From Dyella_B acidisoli (GTDB lineage Bacteria > Pseudomonadota > Gammaproteobacteria > Xanthomonadales > Rhodanobacteraceae), in assembly GCF_049532895.1 (NCBI RefSeq), contig NZ_CP064031.1, positions 4,526,001-4,590,000 of the forward strand: DNA of 64,000 nucleotides, given 5' to 3'. Made by a program: the position numbers and the translations under genes. Below, piece by piece: positions 25,083 through 33,904 of the stretch; position 1 is the stretch's first letter, and every line of letters begins with the position of its first letter. The notes under the pieces are model-generated. The model saw only the letters and a list, made by a program, of their open reading frames with translations. It made no database searches and was not told the origin of the DNA.

Positions 25083-27032
25083 ATGACGATGAACGAACGC
25101 ACTTACGACCTCATCTGTCTCGGCCGCCTCGCCGTGGACCTTTACGCGCAGCAACCCGGCGCGCGCCTGGAAGATGCCTCCAGCTTCGCCAAATATCTCG
25201 GGGGCTCTTCGGCCAATGCCGCCTTTGGCGCTACGCGTCTTGGCCTGCGCACCGCCATGCTCAGTCGTGTTGGCGACGATCACATGGGCCGCTTCCTGCT
25301 CGAAACGCTCGCTCACGAAGGTTGTGATGTCAGCCACGTAAGCATTGATCATGAACAGCTTACCGCGTTGGTACTGCTTGGCATCAAGGATCGCGACACC
25401 TTCCCGTTGATCTTCTATCGCGAAAACTGTGCGGACATGGCCATCGACGAGGCCGACGTCGACGAAGCCTTCATCGCATCCAGCCGCGCGCTGGCGATTA
25501 CCGGCACCCACTTCTCCACGTCGCGCGTGCATGCCGCGAGCAGCATGGCGTTGGCGTTTGCGCGAAAGCACGGCGTGCGCACCGTGCTGGATATCGATTA
25601 CCGGCCCGTGCTGTGGGGCCTCACCGGGCGCGGCGATGGCGAAACACGCTTCATCGCCGACACGGGTGTAACAACCCATTTGCAAGCCATACTGCCGCAC
25701 TTCGATCTGGTCGTCGGTACCGAAGAGGAATTCCATATCGCCGGTGGCAGCAGTGATCTGATCACGGCCCTGCACGCCGTACGCACAGTGACCAAAGCCA
25801 CGCTCCTAGTGAAACGCGGTGCGCTGGGTTGCAGCGTGATTGAAAGCGCGATTCCCGGCAGCATGGATAAAGCGCCCACGTACCACGGCACACGCGTGGA
25901 AGTGCTCAATGTACTGGGTGCTGGCGATGCCTTTATGGCTGGCTTTCTGTACGGCTGGCTGCGCAACGAGAGCATCGAACAAAGTTGTGCCTACGCGAAT
26001 GCATGCGGCGCCATCGTGGTATCACGCCACGGTTGCGCGCCGGCCATGCCAAGCCGCGCGGAGCTTGAGTACTTCCTCGCTCACGCGGATCGCCTGCAAC
26101 GTCCTGACCAGGACGAAGAACTGGCGCATCTGCATCGCGTCAGCGTGGCGCGACCGACTTGGGATGATCTGCATATCTTCGCCTTCGACCATCGCAGCCA
26201 GTTCTACGACCTGGCGTGCGAGTGTGGTGCGGATGAATCGCGTCTTCCGCGCCTGAAGCAGTTGCTTGTCGAGGCGGTGGCAAAAGTTGAATGCGAACTG
26301 GGCCTTGCACATCGAGTAGGTGTACTGATCGATCAGCGCTATGGCCAGGACGCACTCAACGCAGCAACAGGACGTGGCTGGTGGATCGGTCGCCCCGTAG
26401 AAACACCCGGTTCCAACCCGCTGGAATTCGAATACGGCCGCTCAATCGGTAGTCAACTCGTGCAGTGGCCGCGCGAACACATCGTGAAGTGTCTGGTGCA
26501 GTTCGATCCGGATGGCAGTGCTGAATCGCGCCTTGAACAGGAAACACAACTGCGTACGTTGCATGACGCCGTAAAACAAAGCGGCCACGAATTGCTGCTG
26601 GAGGTGATTCCCCCCGCAAACCCAATCGTCAGCGATACGCAGGGCGAACGCGTGCTGCGCGCGATGAAACGCATCTACAACCTTGGTATTCGCCCGGAAT
26701 GGTGGAAGCTGAAGCCGTTGTCTGCGAATGACTGGAAAGCCATCGACGCACTGATCGCCGAGCGCGACCCCTACTGCCGCGGCGTGGTGCTGCTGGGTCT
26801 CAACGCACCATTCGCCGAGCTGGCAGAAGGCTTTGCGGCGGCCGCGCACAGCACAAGCTGCAGAGGCTTTGCTGTGGGTCGCAGCCTGTTCCTGGAGCCT
26901 TCCGACGCCTGGCTTCGCAACGAGATCGATGACAACACGTTGATTGACCGCGCTGCACAGCAGTTCGCGAAACTGGTCGCGCTGTGGCAGCAGTCACGTC
27001 GCGGCAGCACCACGACGGGAGTGGCCGCATGA
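25083..27032 (+). CDS. iolC: 5-Dehydro-2-deoxygluconokinase fused to DUF2090 aldolase-like domain
   Basis: A 649-residue two-domain enzyme. Residues 1-335 are a PfkB-family kinase with GGSSANAA (40-47) and the catalytic motif GAGDAF (279-284, Asp282), phosphorylating 2-deoxy-5-keto-gluconate. Residues about 358-645 are a DUF2090 domain, related to class I aldolases and proposed to cleave the phosphorylated product to dihydroxyacetone phosphate and malonate semialdehyde, replacing IolJ. No separate iolJ is present, which supports this. Start at 25083 or the in-frame ATG at 25089. The stop overlaps iolD (ATGA). Confidence 0.92.
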   Translation: MTMNERTYDLICLGRLAVDLYAQQPGARLEDASSFAKYLGGSSANAAFGATRLGLRTAMLSRVGDDHMGRFLLETLAHEGCDVSHVSIDHEQLTALVLLGIKDRDTFPLIFYRENCADMAIDEADVDEAFIASSRALAITGTHFSTSRVHAASSMALAFARKHGVRTVLDIDYRPVLWGLTGRGDGETRFIADTGVTTHLQAILPHFDLVVGTEEEFHIAGGSSDLITALHAVRTVTKATLLVKRGALGCSVIESAIPGSMDKAPTYHGTRVEVLNVLGAGDAFMAGFLYGWLRNESIEQSCAYANACGAIVVSRHGCAPAMPSRAELEYFLAHADRLQRPDQDEELAHLHRVSVARPTWDDLHIFAFDHRSQFYDLACECGADESRLPRLKQLLVEAVAKVECELGLAHRVGVLIDQRYGQDALNAATGRGWWIGRPVETPGSNPLEFEYGRSIGSQLVQWPREHIVKCLVQFDPDGSAESRLEQETQLRTLHDAVKQSGHELLLEVIPPANPIVSDTQGERVLRAMKRIYNLGIRPEWWKLKPLSANDWKAIDALIAERDPYCRGVVLLGLNAPFAELAEGFAAAAHSTSCRGFAVGRSLFLEPSDAWLRNEIDDNTLIDRAAQQFAKLVALWQQSRRGSTTTGVAA

Positions 27033-28924
27033 GTACCGTGCGGCTCACCATGTCGCAGGCGTTGGTACGCTACCTCACTGCACAAAAAGTGCGCGATGAG
27101 GACAGCGGCGAACTGCTGCCGATGTTCGGCGGCGTATTCGCTATCTTCGGCCACGGCAATGTCGCCGGGCTGGGCGAAGCGCTTTATCAGCATCGCCAGC
27201 AATTGCCCACGTATCGTGCGCACAACGAGCAAGCGATGGCGAATGCCGCCATTGCTTATGCGAAAGCGCACATGCGCCGGCGCATGATGGCGGTGACCAC
27301 GTCGATCGGCCCCGGCGCCACCAACCTGCTCACCTCAGCTGCACTGGCACACGTCAACCGTTTGCCTGTGCTGCTGTTGCCAGGCGACATCTTCGTGTCG
27401 CGCGCACCCGATCCGGTTCTGCAGCAAATCGAAGATTTTGGCGACGGAACCGTCAGCGTCAACGATTGCTTCCGTCCGGTATCACGTTATTTCGATCGCA
27501 TCGTGAAGCCGGAACAGTTGCTCACTGCCCTGCCTCGCGCTATGCACATGCTTACCGACGCTGCGTTGTGCGGGCCTGTTACGCTCGCGCTGCCGCAAGA
27601 CGTGCAGACCGAAGCCTACGACTGGCCGGAAAGCTTCTTCGCCGAGCGCGTGCATACCTTCCGTCGTTTGCCGCCTGTGCAGGAAGACGTCGCCGCAGCA
27701 ACCGAAGCGTTGCGCCATGCGAAGCATCCGGTGCTGGTGGTCGGCGGCGGCGCGCTGTACGCAAAGGCGAGCGATGCGTTGCGCAGCTTCGCCGAAACCC
27801 ATGGCGTACCAGTAGCCGAAACGCAGGCCGGTAAGGGTACTCTGGCCTGGAATCATCCTTTGCAACTGGGTCCCGCAGGTGTGTGCGGTTCGACTGCAGC
27901 CAATGGCCTTCTGGCTGATGCCGACGTGGTGCTGGCCGTGGGCACACGCCTGCAGGATTTCACCACGGGCTCCAACGCGCTCTACCACCACGCACGTATC
28001 ATCACGCTCAACGTCAACGGTTACGACGCGCTGAAAGGTGGCGACGTCCAAGTGCTGGCTGATGCCCGGCTTGGCCTCGATGCGCTATCCCGCGAACTCG
28101 GCACATGGCATGCCGACCAGGTATGGCGCGTGCGCGCCGAGCGGCTTGCGAAGGAGTGGCGCGGCATCGTCGACGACATCACCTCGCAACGGGAACTACC
28201 CACAGGCACGTTACCGTACGATGGCGAAATCATCGGCGCCGTGCAGCGCTCGCACGCCGAGTCCATGCGCGACGACATTGTGGTGTGCGCCGCAGGCACA
28301 CTTCCTGCGGAGTTGGAAAAGCTGTGGCGCACCGAAACGCCCGGCGGCTACCACATGGAGTACGGCTATTCCTGCATGGGCTATGAGATTGCCGGTGGCC
28401 TGGGCGTGAAGATGGCTAAACCCGATCGCGAAGTAATCGTGATGCTGGGCGATGGCAGCTATCTGATGCTCAACTCGGAAATTGCCACTTCCGTCATGCT
28501 GGGTCAAAAGCTCATCGTGATCGTGCAGGATAACCGTGGCTTTGGCTGCATCAACCGCCTGCAGCAGGCATGCGGAGGTGCGCCGTTCAACAACATGCTC
28601 GACGATTGTCTGCATGGCCCCGATGGTGTTCCTTCCATCGATTTCGCCGCACATGCCCGCGCCATGGGCGCGGAAGCCGAACACGTGCACAGCATTGCCG
28701 AACTCGAACAGGCGCTTGCGCGTGCGCGCGCGTCCAAACGCACGTATCTCATAGCGATAGACACCGATCATCGCCGTACTACCGAAGCCGGCGGCTGCTG
28801 GTGGGAAGTGGCGGTACCCGAGGTGTCTGAGCGCGAATCCGTGCGAGCTGCACGACATGATTACGAACTCGCCAAAGAAAACCAGCGACCCCATTCAGCA
28901 CCAGGCAAGCCCCATGGCAACTGA
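27029..28924 (+). CDS. iolD: 3D-(3,5/4)-trihydroxycyclohexane-1,2-dione hydrolase
   Basis: A 631-residue thiamine-diphosphate enzyme that opens the inositol-derived ring. It has the typical three-domain TPP fold: the N-terminal PYR domain with GNVAGLGEAL and YRAHNEQAMANAA, and the C-terminal PP domain with the TPP/Mg motif beginning LGDGSYLM (about residue 473). The start at 27029 overlaps the iolC stop. The last 11 nt overlap the start of iolE. Confidence 0.95.
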   Translation: MSTVRLTMSQALVRYLTAQKVRDEDSGELLPMFGGVFAIFGHGNVAGLGEALYQHRQQLPTYRAHNEQAMANAAIAYAKAHMRRRMMAVTTSIGPGATNLLTSAALAHVNRLPVLLLPGDIFVSRAPDPVLQQIEDFGDGTVSVNDCFRPVSRYFDRIVKPEQLLTALPRAMHMLTDAALCGPVTLALPQDVQTEAYDWPESFFAERVHTFRRLPPVQEDVAAATEALRHAKHPVLVVGGGALYAKASDALRSFAETHGVPVAETQAGKGTLAWNHPLQLGPAGVCGSTAANGLLADADVVLAVGTRLQDFTTGSNALYHHARIITLNVNGYDALKGGDVQVLADARLGLDALSRELGTWHADQVWRVRAERLAKEWRGIVDDITSQRELPTGTLPYDGEIIGAVQRSHAESMRDDIVVCAAGTLPAELEKLWRTETPGGYHMEYGYSCMGYEIAGGLGVKMAKPDREVIVMLGDGSYLMLNSEIATSVMLGQKLIVIVQDNRGFGCINRLQQACGGAPFNNMLDDCLHGPDGVPSIDFAAHARAMGAEAEHVHSIAELEQALARARASKRTYLIAIDTDHRRTTEAGGCWWEVAVPEVSERESVRAARHDYELAKENQRPHSAPGKPHGN

Positions 28925-29831
28925 TACGTTCAATGTAAAGATCGGCATCAACCCGATCAGCTGGAGCAATGACGATCTCCCTTCGCTAGGTGGCGAAACA
29001 TCGCTTTACACAGCGCTTACCGAAGGTCGCGAGATCGGCTACCAGGGTTTCGAACTGGGCAACAAGTTTCCGCGCGAGCCCGCCGCGCTGCGCGAACTGA
29101 TGGCGGGTTATGGGTTAGACGTCGTTTCCGGCTGGTATTCGGGTCGCCTTGTCGAGTGCTCCGTGCAGCAAGAAATCGCCGCGGTTGAATCACATCTGCA
29201 TCTGCTTGCCGAGAATGGCTGCAAAGTGATGGTCTACGGCGAAATAGCTGGCTCGATCCAGGGCGACCGCTCTGCACCGCTCTACAAGCGGCCGCGCTTC
29301 CGCAACGAGGATGCGTTCAAACGCTACGGTGAGCGGCTCACCGCATTCGGCAAGCACCTGCTGAACCACGGTGTTCGGCTGGCTTATCACCACCACATGG
29401 GTGCTTACGTCGAAGCACCGGACGATATCGATCGCTTGCTGGCCTACACCGGTGACGACGTTGGCCTGCTGTTCGATAGCGGTCACGCTTATTTCGGCGG
29501 CGGCGATCCATTGACCATCCTCACCAAGCACATCCGCCGCGTGTGTCACGTGCACTGCAAGGATGTGCGGCCAGCCATCGTGCGCCATGCGCGCAATCGG
29601 CAATGGAGCTTTCTCGATGCCGTGTTGAACGGCGTGTTTACCGTCCCCGGCGATGGCGGAATCGAATTTGGCCCTATCGTCGCCACGCTGCGAGCGCATG
29701 GCTATCGGGGCTGGCTGGTGGTGGAAGCTGAGCAGGATCCTGCAGTAGCGCCAAGCTACGCCTGCGCCAGCAAGGGCTATCGCACGTTGCGCGCATTGGT
29801 CGACGATGCGTCGCTGCGGGAGGTCGCATGA
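28914..29831 (+). CDS. iolE: myo-Inosose-2 dehydratase
   Basis: A 305-residue TIM-barrel enzyme of the xylose-isomerase-like family, dehydrating scyllo-inosose. Recognisable features are GINPISWSNDDLP near the N-terminus, the metal-site region AYHHHMGAYVE, and GLLFDSGHAYF with likely ligands Asp and His. The start at 28914 (MATDTFNVKIG) lies inside the end of iolD. The stop overlaps the iolB start by 4 nt. Confidence 0.94.
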   Translation: MATDTFNVKIGINPISWSNDDLPSLGGETSLYTALTEGREIGYQGFELGNKFPREPAALRELMAGYGLDVVSGWYSGRLVECSVQQEIAAVESHLHLLAENGCKVMVYGEIAGSIQGDRSAPLYKRPRFRNEDAFKRYGERLTAFGKHLLNHGVRLAYHHHMGAYVEAPDDIDRLLAYTGDDVGLLFDSGHAYFGGGDPLTILTKHIRRVCHVHCKDVRPAIVRHARNRQWSFLDAVLNGVFTVPGDGGIEFGPIVATLRAHGYRGWLVVEAEQDPAVAPSYACASKGYRTLRALVDDASLREVA

Positions 29832-30625
29832 GCCTGCTAGTCAAAGGACGTTCGAAAGGGCGAGAAATTGTAAAGGTGACGCCTGAATCCGCCGGCTGGA
29901 AACACGTCGGCTTCGAAGCCTTCCGGCTTTCGCCGGGTGAAAGCATTCGCATCATCTTGCCCAAGGATCGCGAAGGCTGCTTAGTGGTACTTACCGGCCG
30001 CGCGAATATCCACGTAGGCAGCGAATCGTTCGACAATCTTGGTGGCCGCGCCAGCGTGTTCGACGAACGTTCGCCAGATGCCGTGTACGCGCCACCCTGG
30101 GCGTCGTTTGATGTCACAGCACACGATGCAGTGGAACTGGCCTTAGCGACCGCTCCCGCGAAGGGAGAGCATTCGGTACGTTTGATTCCCGGCACGAGCA
30201 TGAAACGTTCAGTCCGCGGTAAAGGTACCAACACGCGCTACGTGTGCGACATCCTTCCGGAAACGGAGCCTGCGGAATCGCTATTGGTAGTGGAAGTGGT
30301 GACACCGTCCGCGCACTCCTCCAGCTATCCACCGCACAAGCACGATACCGATAACCTGCCAGTGGAAAGCTCACTGGAGGAAACCTATTACCACCGTATC
30401 GACCCACCCCAGGGCTTCGCCTTCCAGCGCGTGTATACCGACGAACGCGACCTGGATGAATCCATGGCTGTCTGCGATCACGACGTCGTGATGGTGCCGC
30501 GCGGCTATCACCCGGTGGTGATGCCGCATGGCTACCGCGGCTACTACCTCAATGTGATGGCAGGCCCGCATCGCGAGTGGCATTTCAAGAACGACCCGGC
30601 GCACGACTGGCTAATGCCGCGCTGA
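29828..30625 (+). CDS. iolB: 5-Deoxy-glucuronate isomerase
   Basis: A 265-residue cupin-fold isomerase converting 5-deoxy-glucuronate to 2-deoxy-5-keto-gluconate. The metal-binding stretch SSYPPHKHDTDN and the later VPRGYHPVVMPHGY are characteristic of IolB. Translationally coupled to iolE (ATGA overlap). 24 nt separate it from iolA. Confidence 0.95.
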   Translation: MSLLVKGRSKGREIVKVTPESAGWKHVGFEAFRLSPGESIRIILPKDREGCLVVLTGRANIHVGSESFDNLGGRASVFDERSPDAVYAPPWASFDVTAHDAVELALATAPAKGEHSVRLIPGTSMKRSVRGKGTNTRYVCDILPETEPAESLLVVEVVTPSAHSSSYPPHKHDTDNLPVESSLEETYYHRIDPPQGFAFQRVYTDERDLDESMAVCDHDVVMVPRGYHPVVMPHGYRGYYLNVMAGPHREWHFKNDPAHDWLMPR

Positions 30626-30649
30626 GATGGAATCAAAGAGGACTACCTC

Positions 30650-32173
30650 ATGTCTGCACAACCTTCCGAACACACCGCGCTGCACGCCATCGGCCATTAC
30701 ATCAACGGCCAACTTCACAACGGTAGCGGTAGCAGCCTGCCGTCTTACAACCCTGCGACTGGCGCGGTGATCGGCGCGGTGGCCATGGCCACGCCCGCCG
30801 ACGTCCACGCTGCGGTGCAAGCAGCCGAAGCGGCATTCCATGATTGGTCGCAAACGCCGCCACTGAAGCGCGCACGCGTGATGTTCCGCTTCAAGGAACT
30901 GATCGAACGCGACATGGACAAACTTGCCGCCGTGATCACACGCGAGCACGGCAAGGTATTTTCTGATGCCAAGGGCGAAGTGGTACGCGGACTGGAGGTA
31001 GTCGAGTACGCCTGTGGCATTCCCGAATTATTGAAGGGCGAATACACCGAGCAGATCGCCAATGACATCGACGCATGGACCATGCGCCAACCGCTGGGTG
31101 TGTGCGCGGGCATCACGCCATTCAACTTTCCGGCAATGGTGCCCATGTGGATGTTCCCGATGGCCATCGCTTGCGGCAATACGTTTGTACTCAAGCCTTC
31201 GGAACGCGATCCTTCCGTGTCGCTTATGCTGGCCGAGTTGCTGAAGGAAGCAGGCCTCCCCAACGGCGTTTTCAATGTCGTGCAGGGTGACAAGGTGGCG
31301 GTGGATGCGCTGCTGGATCATCCCAACGTGCGCGCCATGAGTTTTGTCGGCTCTACGCCGATCGCCCAATACATCTACTCGCGCGGCACCGCGAACGGCA
31401 AGCGCGTGCAGGCACTGGGCGGCGCAAAGAATCACATGATCGTGATGCCCGATGCCGATATCGAGAAAGCTGCGGACGCGTTGATTGGTGCCGGTTATGG
31501 CGCGGCAGGCGAACGCTGCATGGCTATTTCCGTCGCCGTCGCTGTGGGTGATGCCACAGCAGATGCGCTGATGGCGAAGCTCGCGCCAAAGGTGCACGCG
31601 CTGCGCATCGGCGATGGCATGAATGCGCAAGTGGATATGGGGCCAGTCATTACTGCGCAGCATCGGGACAAGATCACCGCCTACATTGAAGACGGCATCA
31701 CGGCCGGCGCAAAACTGGTCGTCGATGGCCGCGGTCACCGCGTCGCCGGTTGCGAGCAAGGCTTCTTCCTTGGCGGCTCGCTGTTCGACCGCGTCACGCC
31801 GGACATGCGCATCTACAAGGAAGAAATCTTCGGTCCCGTGCTATGCGTGGTGCGCGCACCGGATTTTGCCAACGCGCTCAAGCTGGTCAACGAGCATGAA
31901 TACGGCAACGGCACCGCCATCTTCACGCGCGACGGCCAGGTGGCGCGCGAATTCGCGCATCGTGTGCAGGTGGGCATGATCGGCATCAACGTGCCGATTC
32001 CCGTGCCGATGGCGTTTCACAGTTTCGGTGGTTGGAAGAAGAGCCTGTTCGGCGATCATCACGCCCATGGCCCTGAAGCCGTGCGCTTTTATACGCGGCA
32101 GAAAGCTGTGACGCAGCGCTGGTTGGTTAGTGAAGGCAGCCGCGGGCCGGAGTTTGCGATGCCGACGCATTGA
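30650..32173 (+). CDS. iolA: Methylmalonate/malonate-semialdehyde dehydrogenase (acylating)
   Basis: A 507-residue CoA-dependent aldehyde dehydrogenase, forming acetyl-CoA from malonate semialdehyde in the last inositol step; also called mmsA. NAD-binding region ITPFNFPAMVPMWMFP (155-170), FVGSTPIAQ, and the catalytic Cys290 in AAGERCM. The end FHSFGGWKKSLFGD is typical of the MmsA group. AGAGGA lies 8 nt before the ATG. Last enzyme of the iol operon; a repeat and the porin gene follow. Confidence 0.94.
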   Translation: MSAQPSEHTALHAIGHYINGQLHNGSGSSLPSYNPATGAVIGAVAMATPADVHAAVQAAEAAFHDWSQTPPLKRARVMFRFKELIERDMDKLAAVITREHGKVFSDAKGEVVRGLEVVEYACGIPELLKGEYTEQIANDIDAWTMRQPLGVCAGITPFNFPAMVPMWMFPMAIACGNTFVLKPSERDPSVSLMLAELLKEAGLPNGVFNVVQGDKVAVDALLDHPNVRAMSFVGSTPIAQYIYSRGTANGKRVQALGGAKNHMIVMPDADIEKAADALIGAGYGAAGERCMAISVAVAVGDATADALMAKLAPKVHALRIGDGMNAQVDMGPVITAQHRDKITAYIEDGITAGAKLVVDGRGHRVAGCEQGFFLGGSLFDRVTPDMRIYKEEIFGPVLCVVRAPDFANALKLVNEHEYGNGTAIFTRDGQVAREFAHRVQVGMIGINVPIPVPMAFHSFGGWKKSLFGDHHAHGPEAVRFYTRQKAVTQRWLVSEGSRGPEFAMPTH

Positions 32174-32231
32174 ATGTGTGCTTCGGTGGTGCCGTAACTG
32201 CATCCATCCAAATCGCGTCGATGATCACGCT

Positions 32232-32314
32232 TCGTCGTCCCGGCGAAGGCCGGGACCCAGCGACTTACGTATCACCAAAAGGCACTGGGCCCCGGCCTTC
32301 GCCGGGGCGACGAA
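32232..32314. repeat. Palindromic repeat family C, copy 2
   Basis: The left arm tcgtcgtcccggcgaaggcc and the right arm ggccttcgccggggcgacga are near-perfect inverted repeats around a 30-40 nt centre containing cagcgactta and cactgggc. It is the same family as 19868-19945. It fills the gap between iolA and the porin gene. These two copies flank the whole inositol region. Confidence 0.75.
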
Positions 32315-32455
32315 TCAGTGTGAGTTCGGTAGGCATGTGCTTACACCACGCATAGCGCCTTTTTCGTATATGTCTGAAAGCATTGCACCAAAGCCCTCGG
32401 AAAAATGGGAACTCCAAGACCTAAGTCGTCCCCATCATTTCTGCTGGAGTCCGCA

Positions 32456-33769
32456 ATGGAAATGCCGCATCGTTCGAAGACAGCATCTGCTGTCCGTATT
32501 CTCACCGCCCTGCTTGGATTTGCCGCCGCACCCGCTTTCGCCACGAATGATTCGCCGTATCTGTTCGGTGACTGGAACGGTGAACGCACACGTCTCGCCG
32601 AACGAGGCATCACCTTCGATTTTGGTTACACGGGCGAAGCCGCGCACAACTTCAGTGGCGGCAAAAAGCAGATCACGCGCTACTCCGATCAATGGTCGTT
32701 CGGCAGCACACTCGATCTGAACAAGCTGTGGGGTTGGCAAGGGGGTGAATTCCAACTTGTCGTCACTAATCGCAACGGCCGCAATCTCAGTGATGATGCC
32801 GGCCTTGGCGTTTACCAGCAGGTGCAGGAGGTGTATGGCCGCGGCCAGACCTGGCATCTGACCATTTTTGCGCTCACGCAGAAATTCTTCGACGACAAAC
32901 TTGAATGGCGCGCGGGCCGACTGCCGGTCGGTACCGATTTCGACAGCCTCAACTGCGACTTCCAAAACCTCACCTTTTGCGGTTCCCAACCCGGCAATAT
33001 CGTGGGTGACTACTGGATCAACTGGCCGGTGAGTCAATGGACCACTACGCTGAAGTGGAACACCACCGACCAGACCTACGTGAAGCTGGGCGCGTATCAG
33101 CTCAATCCGCGCTATGTCGACAACACCTGGGCGCGCAGCAATGGCTGGAAACTCAGCTTCCCTGGCGGCACCACCGGTGTCCTATTGCCACTCGAATTCG
33201 GCTGGACGCCAGCCATCAATGGCCTGCCAGGCAGCTACAAGCTCGGCGGCTGGTACAACAATGCCGGTGGCGAACATCTCTATTACGACGTGAATAACCA
33301 GCCGATTGCGCTCACAGGCGAAGCCCCCTTGCAGGAAAGCGCGCGCCACGGTGGCTACGTTTCGTTGCAGCAGCAGGTCACCGGCGAAGCGGGTGGGAAG
33401 GGTCTTAGCCTGTTCTTCAACGCCACCATGGCAGACAGCAGCACGTCACCGGTTGATCGGCAGTTCGCGCTGGGCGCGATGTTCAATGGCCCGTTCAATC
33501 GGGCCAAAGATAGGATCGGTGTTGCCATAGGTACCACGCGCGGCAGCAACGAGCTGGTTCGCTATGCACGGCTATATAACGTACTTCATCCCGATGCGCC
33601 GACGCCTGTGGCGGACACTTACGAACTCGCCACCGAAGTGTTCTACGACTGGCAGCGCATTCCTTCGCTCAGCGTACGACCGAATCTGCAATACGTGGTC
33701 AACCCTGGTGGCGTCACGCAAAACCGTAACGCATTCGTGCTTGGCCTGAAGACCAGCATTGCGTTCTGA
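32456..33769 (+). CDS. oprB: OprB-family carbohydrate porin
   Basis: A 437-residue outer-membrane protein. Signal peptide to about residue 29 (AAPAFA), then SPYLFGDWNGERTRLAERGI, the typical start of mature OprB proteins, followed by beta-barrel sequence ending in a terminal phenylalanine (TSIAF). OprB porins pass sugars and polyols. Its position directly after the inositol operon suggests inositol entry, though a 282-nt gap with a repeat separates them. TGGAGT precedes the ATG at 32456. Confidence 0.9.
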   Translation: MEMPHRSKTASAVRILTALLGFAAAPAFATNDSPYLFGDWNGERTRLAERGITFDFGYTGEAAHNFSGGKKQITRYSDQWSFGSTLDLNKLWGWQGGEFQLVVTNRNGRNLSDDAGLGVYQQVQEVYGRGQTWHLTIFALTQKFFDDKLEWRAGRLPVGTDFDSLNCDFQNLTFCGSQPGNIVGDYWINWPVSQWTTTLKWNTTDQTYVKLGAYQLNPRYVDNTWARSNGWKLSFPGGTTGVLLPLEFGWTPAINGLPGSYKLGGWYNNAGGEHLYYDVNNQPIALTGEAPLQESARHGGYVSLQQQVTGEAGGKGLSLFFNATMADSSTSPVDRQFALGAMFNGPFNRAKDRIGVAIGTTRGSNELVRYARLYNVLHPDAPTPVADTYELATEVFYDWQRIPSLSVRPNLQYVVNPGGVTQNRNAFVLGLKTSIAF

Positions 33770-33770
33770 C

Positions 33771-33837
33771 GTAAGAATCTGTTCGATATCTAAGCGTGGT
33801 TCGCATAGCCGCTGAGAGATATGGAGCAGGCTCTTAT
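33771..33837. repeat. Imperfect inverted repeat after the porin gene
   Basis: The arms 33771-33791 and 33817-33837 are 21-nt inverted repeats with five mismatches. The right arm contains gcaggctctta, shared with the outer arm of the 865-1027 element (acaggctcttg). It could be a decayed relative of that family. It starts directly after the porin stop. Confidence 0.4.
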
Positions 33838-33838
33838 A

Positions 33839-33865
33839 GCAGGGCTGCCGTTACGACAGCCCTGC
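33839..33865. terminator. Stem-loop between porin and protease genes
   Basis: A perfect 9-bp GC-rich stem (gcagggctg / cagccctgc) with a 9-nt loop, located between the ends of two convergent genes. No T-run is seen, but position and stability suit a bidirectional transcription end. Confidence 0.5.
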
Positions 33866-33904
33866 CCGCCCACAACGTGCATCCTTGCACGCCCCTTTAA
33901 GCAC

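Noticed and set aside
29017..29277. 86-codon minus-strand frame within iolE
   Set aside because: Antisense shadow of a well-supported enzyme gene, Arg/Pro/Ser-rich without motif.
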